Assembly (NCBI GenBank): GCA_905197485.1
Contig: CAJJYZ010000029.1
Location: forward strand, 1 to 31,388
DNA: 31,388 bases
Source of the DNA: an uncultured Lachnospiraceae bacterium
GTDB taxonomy: Bacteria; Bacillota; Clostridia; Lachnospirales; Lachnospiraceae
Reading direction: 5' to 3'
Part shown: piece by piece, positions 1 to 7,545 of the stretch
How the letters are laid out: each line of letters begins with the position of its first letter
Position numbering within the stretch: position 1 is the first letter of the stretch
Program-made: the position numbers and the translations under genes
Notes under the pieces: generated by a model
Told to the model about the DNA's origin: nothing
The model's database searches: none
What the model saw: the letters and a program-made list of their open reading frames with translations, nothing else

Positions 1-177
1 GCAGAAGAATCTTATGAAAACTGGATAGAGAAATTTATCAAGTATGGAACATTATTCGAAGTGACAAGAGAAATTGTGACAGAATTGATTGAAAAAATTG
101 TTGTGAATGGAGATAAGAGCATTGATATTGTATTTAAGTATCAGTCGCCTTATCCGGTAGAAAAACAGGCAGTGTAA
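1..177 (+). CDS. Large serine recombinase, C-terminal end only (partial)
   Basis: An open frame enters from the left edge and gives 58 residues before TAA. The residues (EEVTREIV-type helix, then LIEKIVVNGDKSIDIVFKYQ) match the extreme C-terminus common in large serine recombinases of Clostridia mobile elements, where a helix is followed by 'I.V...I.I.FKY'. Such enzymes excise and integrate elements by Ser-mediated strand exchange; the catalytic domain lies outside the window. The gene reads outward towards a broken subtilase, as expected for a recombinase at the end of its element. Identification rests on a short tail, so family assignment is moderate and the element type (transposon, conjugative element or prophage) cannot be told. 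Confidence 0.6.
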   Translation, partial: AEESYENWIEKFIKYGTLFEVTREIVTELIEKIVVNGDKSIDIVFKYQSPYPVEKQAV

Positions 178-179
178 AG

Positions 180-199
180 ACTGCAAATTTTTTTACAGT
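180..199. repeat. Imperfect inverted repeat just after the recombinase
   Basis: ACTGCAAA pairs with TTTACAGT across a TTTT loop, with one C-A mismatch. It lies between the recombinase stop and the point where subtilase coding resumes. It could be a weak terminator or part of the element's attachment region; the sequence alone does not decide. Confidence 0.3.
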
Positions 200-221
200 A
201 ATTTTCCCCTAGTTATAATGA

Positions 222-1139
222 ACACATGATGGAACAGGACTCTTAGAGTTATTTATCAACGATATTTCTAATTACTGGAAAAATGTAATCTGTATCGGAA
301 GCGGAAATGAAGGAAGGGGAGGAGGACATACATCGGGGAGAGTTAGCAACCAGGAAGAAGCAATCATTGAACTGGCTGTTCAAGAAAATGAGAGAACTTT
401 AAATCTACAGATTTGGAAGGCATATCACGATGTGATGGAGATATCTCTTGTCAATCCGTCGGGAACGCGAATCGGACCGATTACGGAGATATTAGGGACA
501 CAGAGATTTACGGTGGGCGATACGGAGATTTTGCTTTATTATGGAGAACCATCACCGTTTCAGACAAATCAGGAGATTTATATAGAATTTTTACCGAGAG
601 ATACGGCGATTACAAGTGGAATCTGGAAAATCATTTTGACACCGCGAAAGATTGTGAGCGGGAATTATGCTCTTTGGCTTCCGAGTGAAAATGTGCTGCA
701 GGAGGGAACAAGATTTTTATTTCCAACAGAAACAAGGACACTGACGATACCATCTACAGCAGAAAGGGCAATTACGGTCAGCGCTTATAATGCTTTCACG
801 TTTTCTTATGCGGATTTTTCCGGAAGAGGCGGAAGCGAGGGAATTCCTCTTGGCAAACCGGATATTGCGGCGCCCGGAGTCAATGTAATGGCTCCGGCTA
901 GGGAAGGCGGTTATGGGGCATTTACTGGAACGTCTTTTGCAACGCCTTTTGTTACTGGAGGGGCAGCGCTTCTGATGGAATGGGGAATTGTGAGAGGAAA
1001 CGATTCGTACCTCTATGGGGAAAAGGTAAAGGCGTATTTGCGCAGGGGAGCGAAGCCATTGCCGGGATTTACGGAATATCCGAATCCTCAGGTGGGATAT
1101 GGGGCGTTGTGTGTGAAGGACAGTATCCCGTCATTATAA
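222..1139 (+). pseudogene. S8 subtilase (CspB-like), 5'-truncated by element junction
   Basis: From 222 the frame reads THDGTGLLELFIND and continues through CIGSGNEG to a stop at 1139 (305 codons). This is the C-terminal two thirds of a subtilisin-like protease: the oxyanion-hole Asn in SGNEG, the AAPGV segment and the catalytic Ser in GTSFATP are present. The regions carrying the catalytic Asp and His are missing, and a TGA lies immediately upstream at 219-221. The first ATG usable downstream (432) would give 235 residues but skips the SGNEG part, so I read it as a remnant rather than a gene. The layout resembles Csp-type germination proteases of Clostridia (inference). The missing 5' part should lie beyond the element to the left. 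Confidence 0.75.
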
Positions 1140-1149
1140 AAAATAAACT

Positions 1150-1178
1150 TTGCTTTTTCATCCCGATTTTGGTATAAT
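1150..1178 (+). promoter_or_regulatory. Promoter of the APC permease
   Basis: TTGCTT (1150-1155), 17 bp, TATAAT (1173-1178). Transcription would start near 1185, exactly at the 5' side of the folded leader. Confidence 0.7.
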
Positions 1179-1182
1179 ATTC

Positions 1183-1253
1183 AGCGGTAAATTTGGAGTA
1201 GGAGAGAAGTCCCCTGCTCCAAATGTATGTTAAGCAGAATTTAACATACCGCT
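1183..1253 (+). promoter_or_regulatory. Structured 5' leader, three-way-junction-like, unknown class
   Basis: Three complementary segments are visible. The outer stem pairs AGCGGTA (1183-1189) with TACCGCT (1247-1253). Stem 2 pairs 1191-1202 with 1213-1224 (12 bp, one T-G wobble, 10-nt loop). Stem 3 pairs GTATGTTAA (1225-1233) with TTAACATAC (1241-1249) and directly abuts stem 2. Outer stem and stem 3 compete for 1247-1249. No U-tract follows, so it is not an ordinary terminator; the ribosome-binding site (AAGGAG, near 1265-1270) lies just downstream. Function is unknown: riboswitch-like leader, protein-binding RNA, or (for 1225-1249) a DNA operator. Confidence 0.5.
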
Positions 1254-1277
1254 TACTAAAGGAAAAGGAGAAACATT

Positions 1278-2684
1278 ATGAACCAAACAAATGAAAAGAA
1301 AATTGTATGGTATACGTTTGCTTTCATGGTATTCGGAGGCGTGTGGTCGTTTGGGAATGCGATTAACGGATTTTCTGAGTATGATGGATTGAAGGCGATT
1401 GTGGCATGGATTATTGTGTTTGCAATCTATTTTGTACCATACGCGCTTATGGTGGGAGAACTCGGAGCCGCATTCAAGAATACAAGCGGCGGGGTCAGTT
1501 CGTGGATTCACGAGACAATCGGGCCAAGAATGGCATATTATGCAGGATGGACCTACTGGGTTGTACACCTTCCATACATTTCACAGAAACCGACGAATGC
1601 AGTTGTTGCGACAAGCTGGATTTTATTCCAGGATGCAAGAGCAAGTGAGATGAACACAGTTGTACTTCAGATTATTTGCCTTGCCATTTTCTTTGTTGCA
1701 TTATGGTTAGCATCAAAGGGAATCACAATGTTAAAGAGAATTTCTGCGCTTGCAGGAACAACAATGTTTATCATGTCGATTCTTTATATCGTTCTTATGG
1801 TGGCGGCGCCGGCGATTACAGATGCATCCTTATTGAAAATTGACTGGTCAGTTGAAACGTTCATGCCGACATTTGACATGAAATTCTTCACAGGACTTTC
1901 GATTCTTGTATTTGCAGTTGGAGGATGTGAGAAGTTTTCACCGTATGTCAATAAGATGAAAGACCCGTCTAAGGATTTTTCAAAAGGCATGATTTCACTG
2001 GCGGTTATGGTGTGCGCGTGCGCAATTCTTGGAACGATTTCCCTTGGAATGATGTTTGATTCCAACAACATTCCGGAAGACCTTATGACAAATGGAGCAT
2101 ACTATGCATTCCAGATGTTAGGAGAATATTATGGACTTGGAAATCTGTTTGTAATCTTATATGCGATTACACAGTTACTCGGACAGATTTCTGTTATGAT
2201 TATCTCGATTGACGCTCCGCTTTGCATGTTACTCGGAAGCGCTGATGAGAACTATATTCCGAAGGCTCTTTTCAAACAGAATAAACATGGAGCCTATGTG
2301 AATGGACATAAACTGATTGCGATTGTCAGTTCCATTTTAATTATCATTCCGGCATTCGGAATTGAAAACGTAGATGCGCTTGTAAAATGGCTCGTTAAAT
2401 TAAATTCAGTATGTATGCCATTGCGTTACCTTTGGGTATTCGTAGCGTATATCGCGCTGAAAAAAGCCGGAGAGAAATTTAACCCGGATTATAAATTCGT
2501 GAAGAATAAGACGGTGGGAATTATTTTTGGCGCATGGTGCTTCATTTTCACAGCGATTGCGTGTGCAGGAGGTATCTATTCTGAAGATACATTCCAGTTT
2601 GTCTTGAATCTCGTAACGCCATTTGTATTGATTGGACTCGGTCTTATCATGCCGGCTATTGCCAAGAGAACAAATCAGAAATAA
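1278..2684 (+). CDS. APC-superfamily amino acid permease (YjeM/GadC-like)
   Basis: A 468-residue integral membrane protein with about 12 hydrophobic segments. The N-terminus shows the APC first-helix pattern with a Gly-rich break (FMVFGGVWSFGNAING), followed by GELGAAFKNTSGGVSSWI, typical of amino acid permeases and antiporters. Length fits the family (450-510). Style is close to YjeM-type and glutamate/GABA antiporter-like permeases, but substrate cannot be read from sequence. It acts in the cytoplasmic membrane. The gene stands alone between its own promoter with a folded leader and a strong terminator, so it is probably a single-gene transcript whose expression is controlled in the leader. 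The start ATG follows AAAAGGAGAAAC at good spacing. Confidence 0.8.
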   Translation: MNQTNEKKIVWYTFAFMVFGGVWSFGNAINGFSEYDGLKAIVAWIIVFAIYFVPYALMVGELGAAFKNTSGGVSSWIHETIGPRMAYYAGWTYWVVHLPYISQKPTNAVVATSWILFQDARASEMNTVVLQIICLAIFFVALWLASKGITMLKRISALAGTTMFIMSILYIVLMVAAPAITDASLLKIDWSVETFMPTFDMKFFTGLSILVFAVGGCEKFSPYVNKMKDPSKDFSKGMISLAVMVCACAILGTISLGMMFDSNNIPEDLMTNGAYYAFQMLGEYYGLGNLFVILYAITQLLGQISVMIISIDAPLCMLLGSADENYIPKALFKQNKHGAYVNGHKLIAIVSSILIIIPAFGIENVDALVKWLVKLNSVCMPLRYLWVFVAYIALKKAGEKFNPDYKFVKNKTVGIIFGAWCFIFTAIACAGGIYSEDTFQFVLNLVTPFVLIGLGLIMPAIAKRTNQK

Positions 2685-2696
2685 CAATAAAAAAAG

Positions 2697-2760
2697 AAAG
2701 AGTATTTTTATGATAGTTATGTGTTATACATAGACTCATCATAGGAATACTCTTTTTGTT
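2697..2760 (+). terminator. Intrinsic terminator after the permease
   Basis: AAAGAGTATT (2697-2706) pairs with AATACTCTTT (2746-2755), with further inner pairing ATGAT/ATCAT, then TTTTTGTTT. The A-run on the other side could let it work in both directions. Confidence 0.8.
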
Positions 2761-2827
2761 TGGTGAAAATGTATGCCTTTCTATAGAAACGAGGTCAAGA
2801 AGCAGAAGGAATTCCGCAGAAATCCAG

Positions 2828-2856
2828 TTGCTTTTTTATCCCAAATCATGTACGAT
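2828..2856 (+). promoter_or_regulatory. Candidate promoter of uvrC
   Basis: TTGCTT (2828-2833), 17 bp, TACGAT (2851-2856), about 35 bp before the uvrC start. The spacer and -10 lie in an imperfect palindrome (AAATC...GATTT, 2843-2858). Confidence 0.5.
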
Positions 2857-2891
2857 TTGTATTAGAGTTCAAGGAGAAAAGGAAGAAAAGC

Positions 2892-4730
2892 ATGTTTGAT
2901 ATAGAAGAGGAACTGAAAAAGCTTCCTGCAAAACCGGGAGTCTATCTGATGCACGATGAGAAAGACGATATCATTTATGTCGGGAAGGCAATCAGTCTGA
3001 AAAATCGTGTTCGTCAGTATTTTCAGGCGAGCAGGAACAAGGGCGCGAAGATTGACCAGATGGTGACGCATATCGCCAGGTTTGAATATATTGTGACGGA
3101 TTCGGAATTGGAAGCGCTTGTGCTGGAGTGTAATCTGATTAAAGAGCATCGGCCGAAGTACAACACGATGTTGATGGATGACAAGACTTACCCGTTTATC
3201 AAAGTGACGGTAGAGGAAGAATATCCGAGAATCTTATTTGCCAGGGAAATGAAGAAGGACAAGGCGAAGTATTTCGGACCGTATACAAGTGCGGGGGCAG
3301 TGAAAGATACGATTGATTTGATTCGAAAATTATATCATATCCGGACTTGCAGCAGGAATCTTCCGAAGGATATCGGGAAAGAGCGTCCATGCCTGAATTA
3401 TCATATTAAGCAGTGTTACGCGCCTTGTCAGGGATATATTTCAAAAGAAGCGTATCGGGAAAATATTCAGGAGGCATTACATTTCTTGAGTGGGAATTAT
3501 GAGCCGATTTTGAAATCTCTGGAAGAGAAGATGACGGAGGCTTCCGAGAATCTGGAGTTCGAGAAGGCGATTGAATACCGGGAACTTTTGAATAGTGTGA
3601 AGCAGATTGCACAGAAGCAGAAGATTACAAATAGTGACGGGGAAGACAAAGATATTCTTGCGGTTGCAACGGAAAATGAAGATGCGGTTGTCCAAGTATT
3701 CTTCATTCGGGGAGGCAGGTTAATCGGAAGAGACCACTTTTATCTACGAATTGCAAAAGGGGAAGATGAGAGCAGGATTCTGGAGAGTTTTATTCAACAG
3801 TTTTATGCAGGAACGCCGTATATCCCGCGGGAATTGATGCTGCCGGAACTGATAGAAGGAGTGGAATTGCTGGAGCAATGGCTGACGAAGAAGAGGGGGC
3901 ATCGTGTCTATATCCGGGTTCCTCAGAAGGGACAGAAAGAAAAGCTGGTGGAGCTTGCGAAAAAGAATGCAGAACTTGTGCTGAGCAAAGACAAAGAACG
4001 GTTAAAGCGGGAAGAAGGCCGCACAATCGGGGCAGTAAAAGAACTGGAAAAACTGTTGGGGTTGGAGAATATTTCCCGTATGGAGGCATTTGATATTTCC
4101 AATACAAATGGATTCGCCTCGGTTGGTTCCATGATTGTGTATGAGAGGGGAAAACCGAAGAGGAACGATTACCGGAAGTTTAAGATTCAAGGCGTGCAGG
4201 GAGCCGACGACTATGCAAGCATGGAAGAAGTGCTGACAAGACGATTTGAACATGGACTGCGTGAGCAGGAGGAGGGGAAAGAACTGGGAAGTTTTACCAC
4301 ATTTCCGGATTTGATTCTGATGGATGGTGGAAAAGGTCAGGTGAATGTGGCGCTCCAGGTGTTGGATAAATTGCATCTTGCTATTCCGGTGTGCGGAATG
4401 GTGAAGGATGATAATCATCGTACAAGAGGACTTTATTATCAGAATATCGAGATACCGATTGACCGGAATTCCGAAGGATTCCGCTTGATTACGAGAATAC
4501 AGGATGAGGCGCATCGGTTTGCGATTGAGTTTCATAGAAAATTGAGAAGCCAGGGGCAGGTTCATTCGATACTGGATGACATTCCGGGAATCGGACCGGC
4601 GAGAAGAAAGGCTTTGATGAAACATTACATGAATCTGGAGGCAATCAAGAATGCGAGTGTGGAAGAATTAAAGGAATTACCATCCATGAATGAAAAATCT
4701 GCAAAGGAAGTATACAAGTTTTTTCATTAA
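2892..4730 (+). CDS. uvrC: UvrABC nucleotide excision repair subunit C
   Basis: UvrC makes the 3' and 5' incisions around a DNA lesion in the UvrB-DNA complex. The 612 residues match the family in order: GIY-YIG nuclease at the N-terminus (GVY at 16-18, YVG at 29-31), a four-Cys cluster at 153-179 that in E. coli UvrC binds an Fe-S centre, a UVR motif that contacts UvrB (about 203-238), the RNase H-like nuclease with FDIS (Asp401) and LMDGGKGQ (Asp478), and C-terminal helix-hairpin-helix (IPGIGPARRKAL, about 564-575). Nothing is missing. It is followed 44 bp later by hprK, a neighbour often seen in Firmicutes. Confidence 0.97.
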   Translation: MFDIEEELKKLPAKPGVYLMHDEKDDIIYVGKAISLKNRVRQYFQASRNKGAKIDQMVTHIARFEYIVTDSELEALVLECNLIKEHRPKYNTMLMDDKTYPFIKVTVEEEYPRILFAREMKKDKAKYFGPYTSAGAVKDTIDLIRKLYHIRTCSRNLPKDIGKERPCLNYHIKQCYAPCQGYISKEAYRENIQEALHFLSGNYEPILKSLEEKMTEASENLEFEKAIEYRELLNSVKQIAQKQKITNSDGEDKDILAVATENEDAVVQVFFIRGGRLIGRDHFYLRIAKGEDESRILESFIQQFYAGTPYIPRELMLPELIEGVELLEQWLTKKRGHRVYIRVPQKGQKEKLVELAKKNAELVLSKDKERLKREEGRTIGAVKELEKLLGLENISRMEAFDISNTNGFASVGSMIVYERGKPKRNDYRKFKIQGVQGADDYASMEEVLTRRFEHGLREQEEGKELGSFTTFPDLILMDGGKGQVNVALQVLDKLHLAIPVCGMVKDDNHRTRGLYYQNIEIPIDRNSEGFRLITRIQDEAHRFAIEFHRKLRSQGQVHSILDDIPGIGPARRKALMKHYMNLEAIKNASVEELKELPSMNEKSAKEVYKFFH

Positions 4731-4739
4731 TGATATAAT
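4711..4739 (+). promoter_or_regulatory. Candidate promoter of hprK inside the uvrC 3' end
   Basis: TATACA (4711-4716), 17 bp, TATAAT (4734-4739), 36 bp before the hprK ATG. It would let hprK be transcribed apart from uvrC. Confidence 0.5.
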
Positions 4740-4774
4740 CATGTAAGTGAAGACGAACGTAAAGGAGACAGGCT

Positions 4775-5710
4775 ATGAGATGTACAGATAGTGTGGAGCT
4801 AAAAGACTTGGTAGAGAAGATGCAGCTTAAGAATCTGACGCCGGATATCGATATGGAAGACCGGAAAATTACGGTGCCGGACGTGAACAGACCGGCATTG
4901 CAGCTGACTGGATTTTTCGACCATTTTGATTCAGAACGTGTGCAGGTTATCGGGTATGTGGAATACACATATTTGCAGACGTTGACGGAGGAGCGGAAGG
5001 AAGAATTGTATGCGAAGCTTTTTTCTTACGGAATTCCTTGCCTCATTTTCAGCACGAATTTAAGTCCGGACGCACAGTTGCTGCGAATTGCCAATGAGAA
5101 GGGGGTCCCGGTATTTTCTACAACGAGGAAGACTTCGGCTTTGATGGCGGAGGTCATCCGATGGCTGAACGTAGAGCTGGCGCCATGTATCTCGATTCAT
5201 GGTGTATTGGTAGACGTATATGGAGTCGGTGTATTAATCATGGGAGAGAGCGGAATCGGAAAAAGCGAGGCGGCTCTGGAACTGATTAAGAGGGGACACC
5301 GTCTTGTGACGGATGATGTCGTAGAGATTAAGAAGGTAAGCGACGATACTTTAGTCGGCACAGCTCCGGACATTACAAGACATCTTATCGAGCTTCGAGG
5401 AATTGGAATCATCGATGTGAAGATGTTATTTGGTGTACAGAGCGTAAGACAGACGCAAAATATAGACCTGGTAATTACACTAGAGGATTGGAATAAAGAC
5501 AAAGAATATGACAGACTTGGCCTGGAGGAGGAATATACAGAATTTCTCGGCAATAAGGTCGTATGCCATTCTATCCCGATTCGACCGGGACGAAATCTTG
5601 CCATTATCGTGGAGTCTGCAGCGGCGAACTTCAGACAGAAACGTATGGGATATAATGCTGCACAGGAGTTATATCGAAGAGTGCAGGAAAATTTGACAAA
5701 TAAAAGATAG
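4775..5710 (+). CDS. hprK: HPr kinase/phosphorylase
   Basis: HprK phosphorylates Ser46 of HPr with ATP or pyrophosphate and removes it again, setting carbon catabolite repression in Firmicutes. The 311 residues match the usual length. The N-terminal regulatory domain is followed by IHG (His142), the Walker A loop GESGIGKS (157-164), Asp180-Asp181 after RLVT, and the HprK signature around GIGIIDVKMLFG (about 209-220). The RBS AAGGAG sits upstream. It is 12 bp ahead of a ROK sugar kinase, a sensible link between glucose phosphorylation and catabolite control. Confidence 0.96.
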   Translation: MRCTDSVELKDLVEKMQLKNLTPDIDMEDRKITVPDVNRPALQLTGFFDHFDSERVQVIGYVEYTYLQTLTEERKEELYAKLFSYGIPCLIFSTNLSPDAQLLRIANEKGVPVFSTTRKTSALMAEVIRWLNVELAPCISIHGVLVDVYGVGVLIMGESGIGKSEAALELIKRGHRLVTDDVVEIKKVSDDTLVGTAPDITRHLIELRGIGIIDVKMLFGVQSVRQTQNIDLVITLEDWNKDKEYDRLGLEEEYTEFLGNKVVCHSIPIRPGRNLAIIVESAAANFRQKRMGYNAAQELYRRVQENLTNKR

Positions 5711-5722
5711 GAGAGAAGTACG

Positions 5723-6664
5723 ATGAGATATTGTTTTGGCGTTGACATTGGGGGAACCACTGTAAAACTTGGACTTTTTAAATTTGACGGGGAAGTCATC
5801 GAAAAGTGGGAAATTAAGACAAGAACGGAGAATGAAGGCTCAAATATTCTTCCGGATGTTGCCGCAACAATTCAGGAGCATATGGCACAGCACAATTTGA
5901 CAAAAGAGGATATCCTTGGCGTTGGTGTTGGAATCCCGGCTCCGGTTATGGAAAGCGGGATTGTAAAAGCGACGGCAAATCTTGGATGGGGATACAAGGA
6001 AGTAAGACATGAATTGGAAGACCTTCTGGAAATCGAAGTACAGGTTGGAAACGACGCGAATGTAGCGGCGCTCGGAGAGATGTGGAAAGGCGGAGGCCTC
6101 GGACACCGCAACATGATTATGATTACGCTTGGAACCGGCGTTGGCGGCGGCGTGATTACGAATGGGCGCATTATGGTCGGCGGCCATGGAGCAGGCGGAG
6201 AGATTGGACATGTCTGTGTAAACTATGAGGAGACGGAAGTCTGTGGATGCGGAAGCAGAGGCTGTCTGGAACAATATGCATCCGCAACAGGAATTGCAAG
6301 AATGGCAAGAAAGCGTTTGATGAAAAATGAGGATGCAACAGTACTTCGCGAGACAAAATTAGAAGACATCAGTGCAAAGACAGTATTTGATGCGGTAAAA
6401 GAAGGTGATGCAGTCGCATGTGAGATTGCCAACGATTTCGGAAGATACCTTGGATACGCATTGGCAAATCTTGCGGTAATTACAGACCCGGATATCATTG
6501 TAATCGGAGGAGGTGTGTCACGCGCAGGGGAAGTGCTTCTTGATTATGTGACGAAGTATTTCAATGAGAGAGTATTCTTTGCAAACAAAGACTGTGCGTT
6601 TGCGTTGGCTACATTGGGCAATGATGCGGGAATCTACGGGGCTGCAAAGCTTGTATTAAAATAA
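5723..6664 (+). CDS. glcK: ROK-family glucokinase
   Basis: It phosphorylates glucose with ATP in the cytoplasm. The 313 residues begin with the phosphate-binding FGVDIGGTTVKLG. The ROK zinc motif is present (GHV...CGCGSRGCLEQ: one His, three Cys), and so is the second glycine-rich loop (VIGGGVSRAG). Glucokinase is favoured over repressor forms because there is no N-terminal helix-turn-helix and the bacterial glucokinase CGCGxxGCxE pattern is exact. RBS GGAG lies before the ATG. It shares an operon with hprK and the nucleotidyltransferase that follows. Confidence 0.9.
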   Translation: MRYCFGVDIGGTTVKLGLFKFDGEVIEKWEIKTRTENEGSNILPDVAATIQEHMAQHNLTKEDILGVGVGIPAPVMESGIVKATANLGWGYKEVRHELEDLLEIEVQVGNDANVAALGEMWKGGGLGHRNMIMITLGTGVGGGVITNGRIMVGGHGAGGEIGHVCVNYEETEVCGCGSRGCLEQYASATGIARMARKRLMKNEDATVLRETKLEDISAKTVFDAVKEGDAVACEIANDFGRYLGYALANLAVITDPDIIVIGGGVSRAGEVLLDYVTKYFNERVFFANKDCAFALATLGNDAGIYGAAKLVLK

Positions 6665-6679
6665 GGAGTGACAGGATAC

Positions 6680-7411
6680 ATGACAGACATCGGTGTCGTA
6701 AGAGGGAGATTTCAAGTCTTTCATTTGAAACATCTGGAATATATTTTGGCGGCGAAAATGCGATGCAGAAAACTGTTAATCGGAATAGAGGAGCCGGAGA
6801 GGATTTTTCGAAAAGAAAAAAATCCGTTTACATATTATGAAAGATTTGAGATGATTCACGATTCCCTGATTGATTTTGGAATCCGACGTGATGAGTTTGA
6901 GATTATACCGTTTCCATCGGACCATCCGGAGCGTATTTTGAATTTTGTTCCGCAGAATGCAGAATTTTATCTGAACCTTTGCGATGCGGATGACGCAAGA
7001 TTATTAGAAGCTCTCGAAGCGATGGGATTAAAGACGGAGGTTCTTCTTCAGAAGACTTCTGAGACGAAAGGGATTACGAGTTCGGAAGTGAGAGCGCGTA
7101 TCCTGAGTGGTCAGGAATGGCGTTCCTTTGTGCCGAAGAAAGTGTATGAATATATCATGTGCTATCACCTGGATGAGCGCATGATTGTATATCAGAAATA
7201 TCTGGAAGAGCAGACGCTTTTCGAGGCGGTAGAGCAGTTGGAAGAAGAAGAACAGTATCGGGAAGAGATTGACGGATACTGGGGAGTCATTCCGGTGCGG
7301 GAGGAAGAAAAAGAAGAGATGGAACAGAACTCTTCTGAGGAACCAACAAGATATTCCGGGGATGAATATTTGGGAGTTTTGGAGCCGGAACAGGACACAC
7401 AAGAAAAATAA
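6680..7411 (+). CDS. NMN/nicotinate-nucleotide adenylyltransferase-like protein with acidic tail
   Basis: The N-terminal 165 residues are a nucleotidyltransferase of the HIGH family: GRFQVFHLKH (9-18) is the substrate loop, and ITSSEVRARI (132-141) is the ISSTxxR-type ATP-binding motif. This pattern fits NadM-like enzymes that adenylate NMN or nicotinate mononucleotide. Residues 164-243 are a Glu-rich, low-complexity tail, with two similar units (DGYWGVIP near 199-205 and DEYLGVLEP near 228-236). A GTG at 6668 is also open, but the RBS AAGGAG overlaps it and is correctly spaced for ATG 6680, which I chose (243 residues). The preceding kinase ends 15 bp upstream. The exact substrate is not proven. 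Confidence 0.75.
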   Translation: MTDIGVVRGRFQVFHLKHLEYILAAKMRCRKLLIGIEEPERIFRKEKNPFTYYERFEMIHDSLIDFGIRRDEFEIIPFPSDHPERILNFVPQNAEFYLNLCDADDARLLEALEAMGLKTEVLLQKTSETKGITSSEVRARILSGQEWRSFVPKKVYEYIMCYHLDERMIVYQKYLEEQTLFEAVEQLEEEEQYREEIDGYWGVIPVREEEKEEMEQNSSEEPTRYSGDEYLGVLEPEQDTQEK

Positions 7412-7429
7412 ATGGAGAAATAAGCAGGG

Positions 7430-7460
7430 AAAAGGATTGTATTTTTGTACAATCTTTTTC
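7430..7460 (+). terminator. Intrinsic terminator of the uvrC/hprK operon
   Basis: GATTGTA (7435-7441) pairs with TACAATC (7448-7454), flanked by AAAA and TTTTT runs. Confidence 0.8.
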
Positions 7461-7489
7461 TTGACTTTAAGAATATATAGTGCAATAAT
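7461..7489 (+). promoter_or_regulatory. Promoter of the nrdD operon
   Basis: TTGACT (7461-7466), 17 bp, AATAAT (7484-7489), with TG at 7481-7482. It starts directly after the upstream terminator. Confidence 0.75.
7468..7483 (+). promoter_or_regulatory. Candidate NrdR box 1
   Basis: By my count 12 of 16 positions fit the NrdR box consensus ACACWATATWTWGTGT, including the core ATATATAGTG. It fills the -35/-10 spacer of the nrdD promoter. Confidence 0.65.
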
Positions 7490-7499
7490 TAATGGAAAA

Positions 7500-7515
7500 G
7501 CACTAGATATGGTAT
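7500..7515 (+). promoter_or_regulatory. Candidate NrdR box 2
   Basis: GCACTAGATATGGTAT fits 12 of 16 consensus positions. It starts 32 bp after box 1 (about three helical turns, the usual phasing of NrdR box pairs) and covers the start of transcription. nrdR lies at 18138. Confidence 0.65.
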
Positions 7516-7545
7516 AGAATAAAAACGAAGGGATTTGTTAGAGGA

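Noticed and set aside
413..688. Separate 91-codon frame over the subtilase remnant
   Set aside because: It is out of frame with clear subtilase coding (SGNEG to GTSFATP) and has no features of its own.
1183..1260. Permease leader as a T-box element
   Set aside because: A TACCGC string is present, but the full T-box consensus (GGTACCGCG with preceding AGGGTGG) and an attached terminator are not, and the region is too short for a T-box.
2697..2760. Long hairpin after the permease as a regulatory RNA
   Set aside because: The stem is flanked by A- and T-runs and directly follows a stop codon, which is sufficiently explained by an intrinsic terminator.
4002..4625. 207-codon open frame antisense to uvrC
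   Set aside because: It lies over the RNase H-like and HhH regions of an intact UvrC and shows no protein family features.
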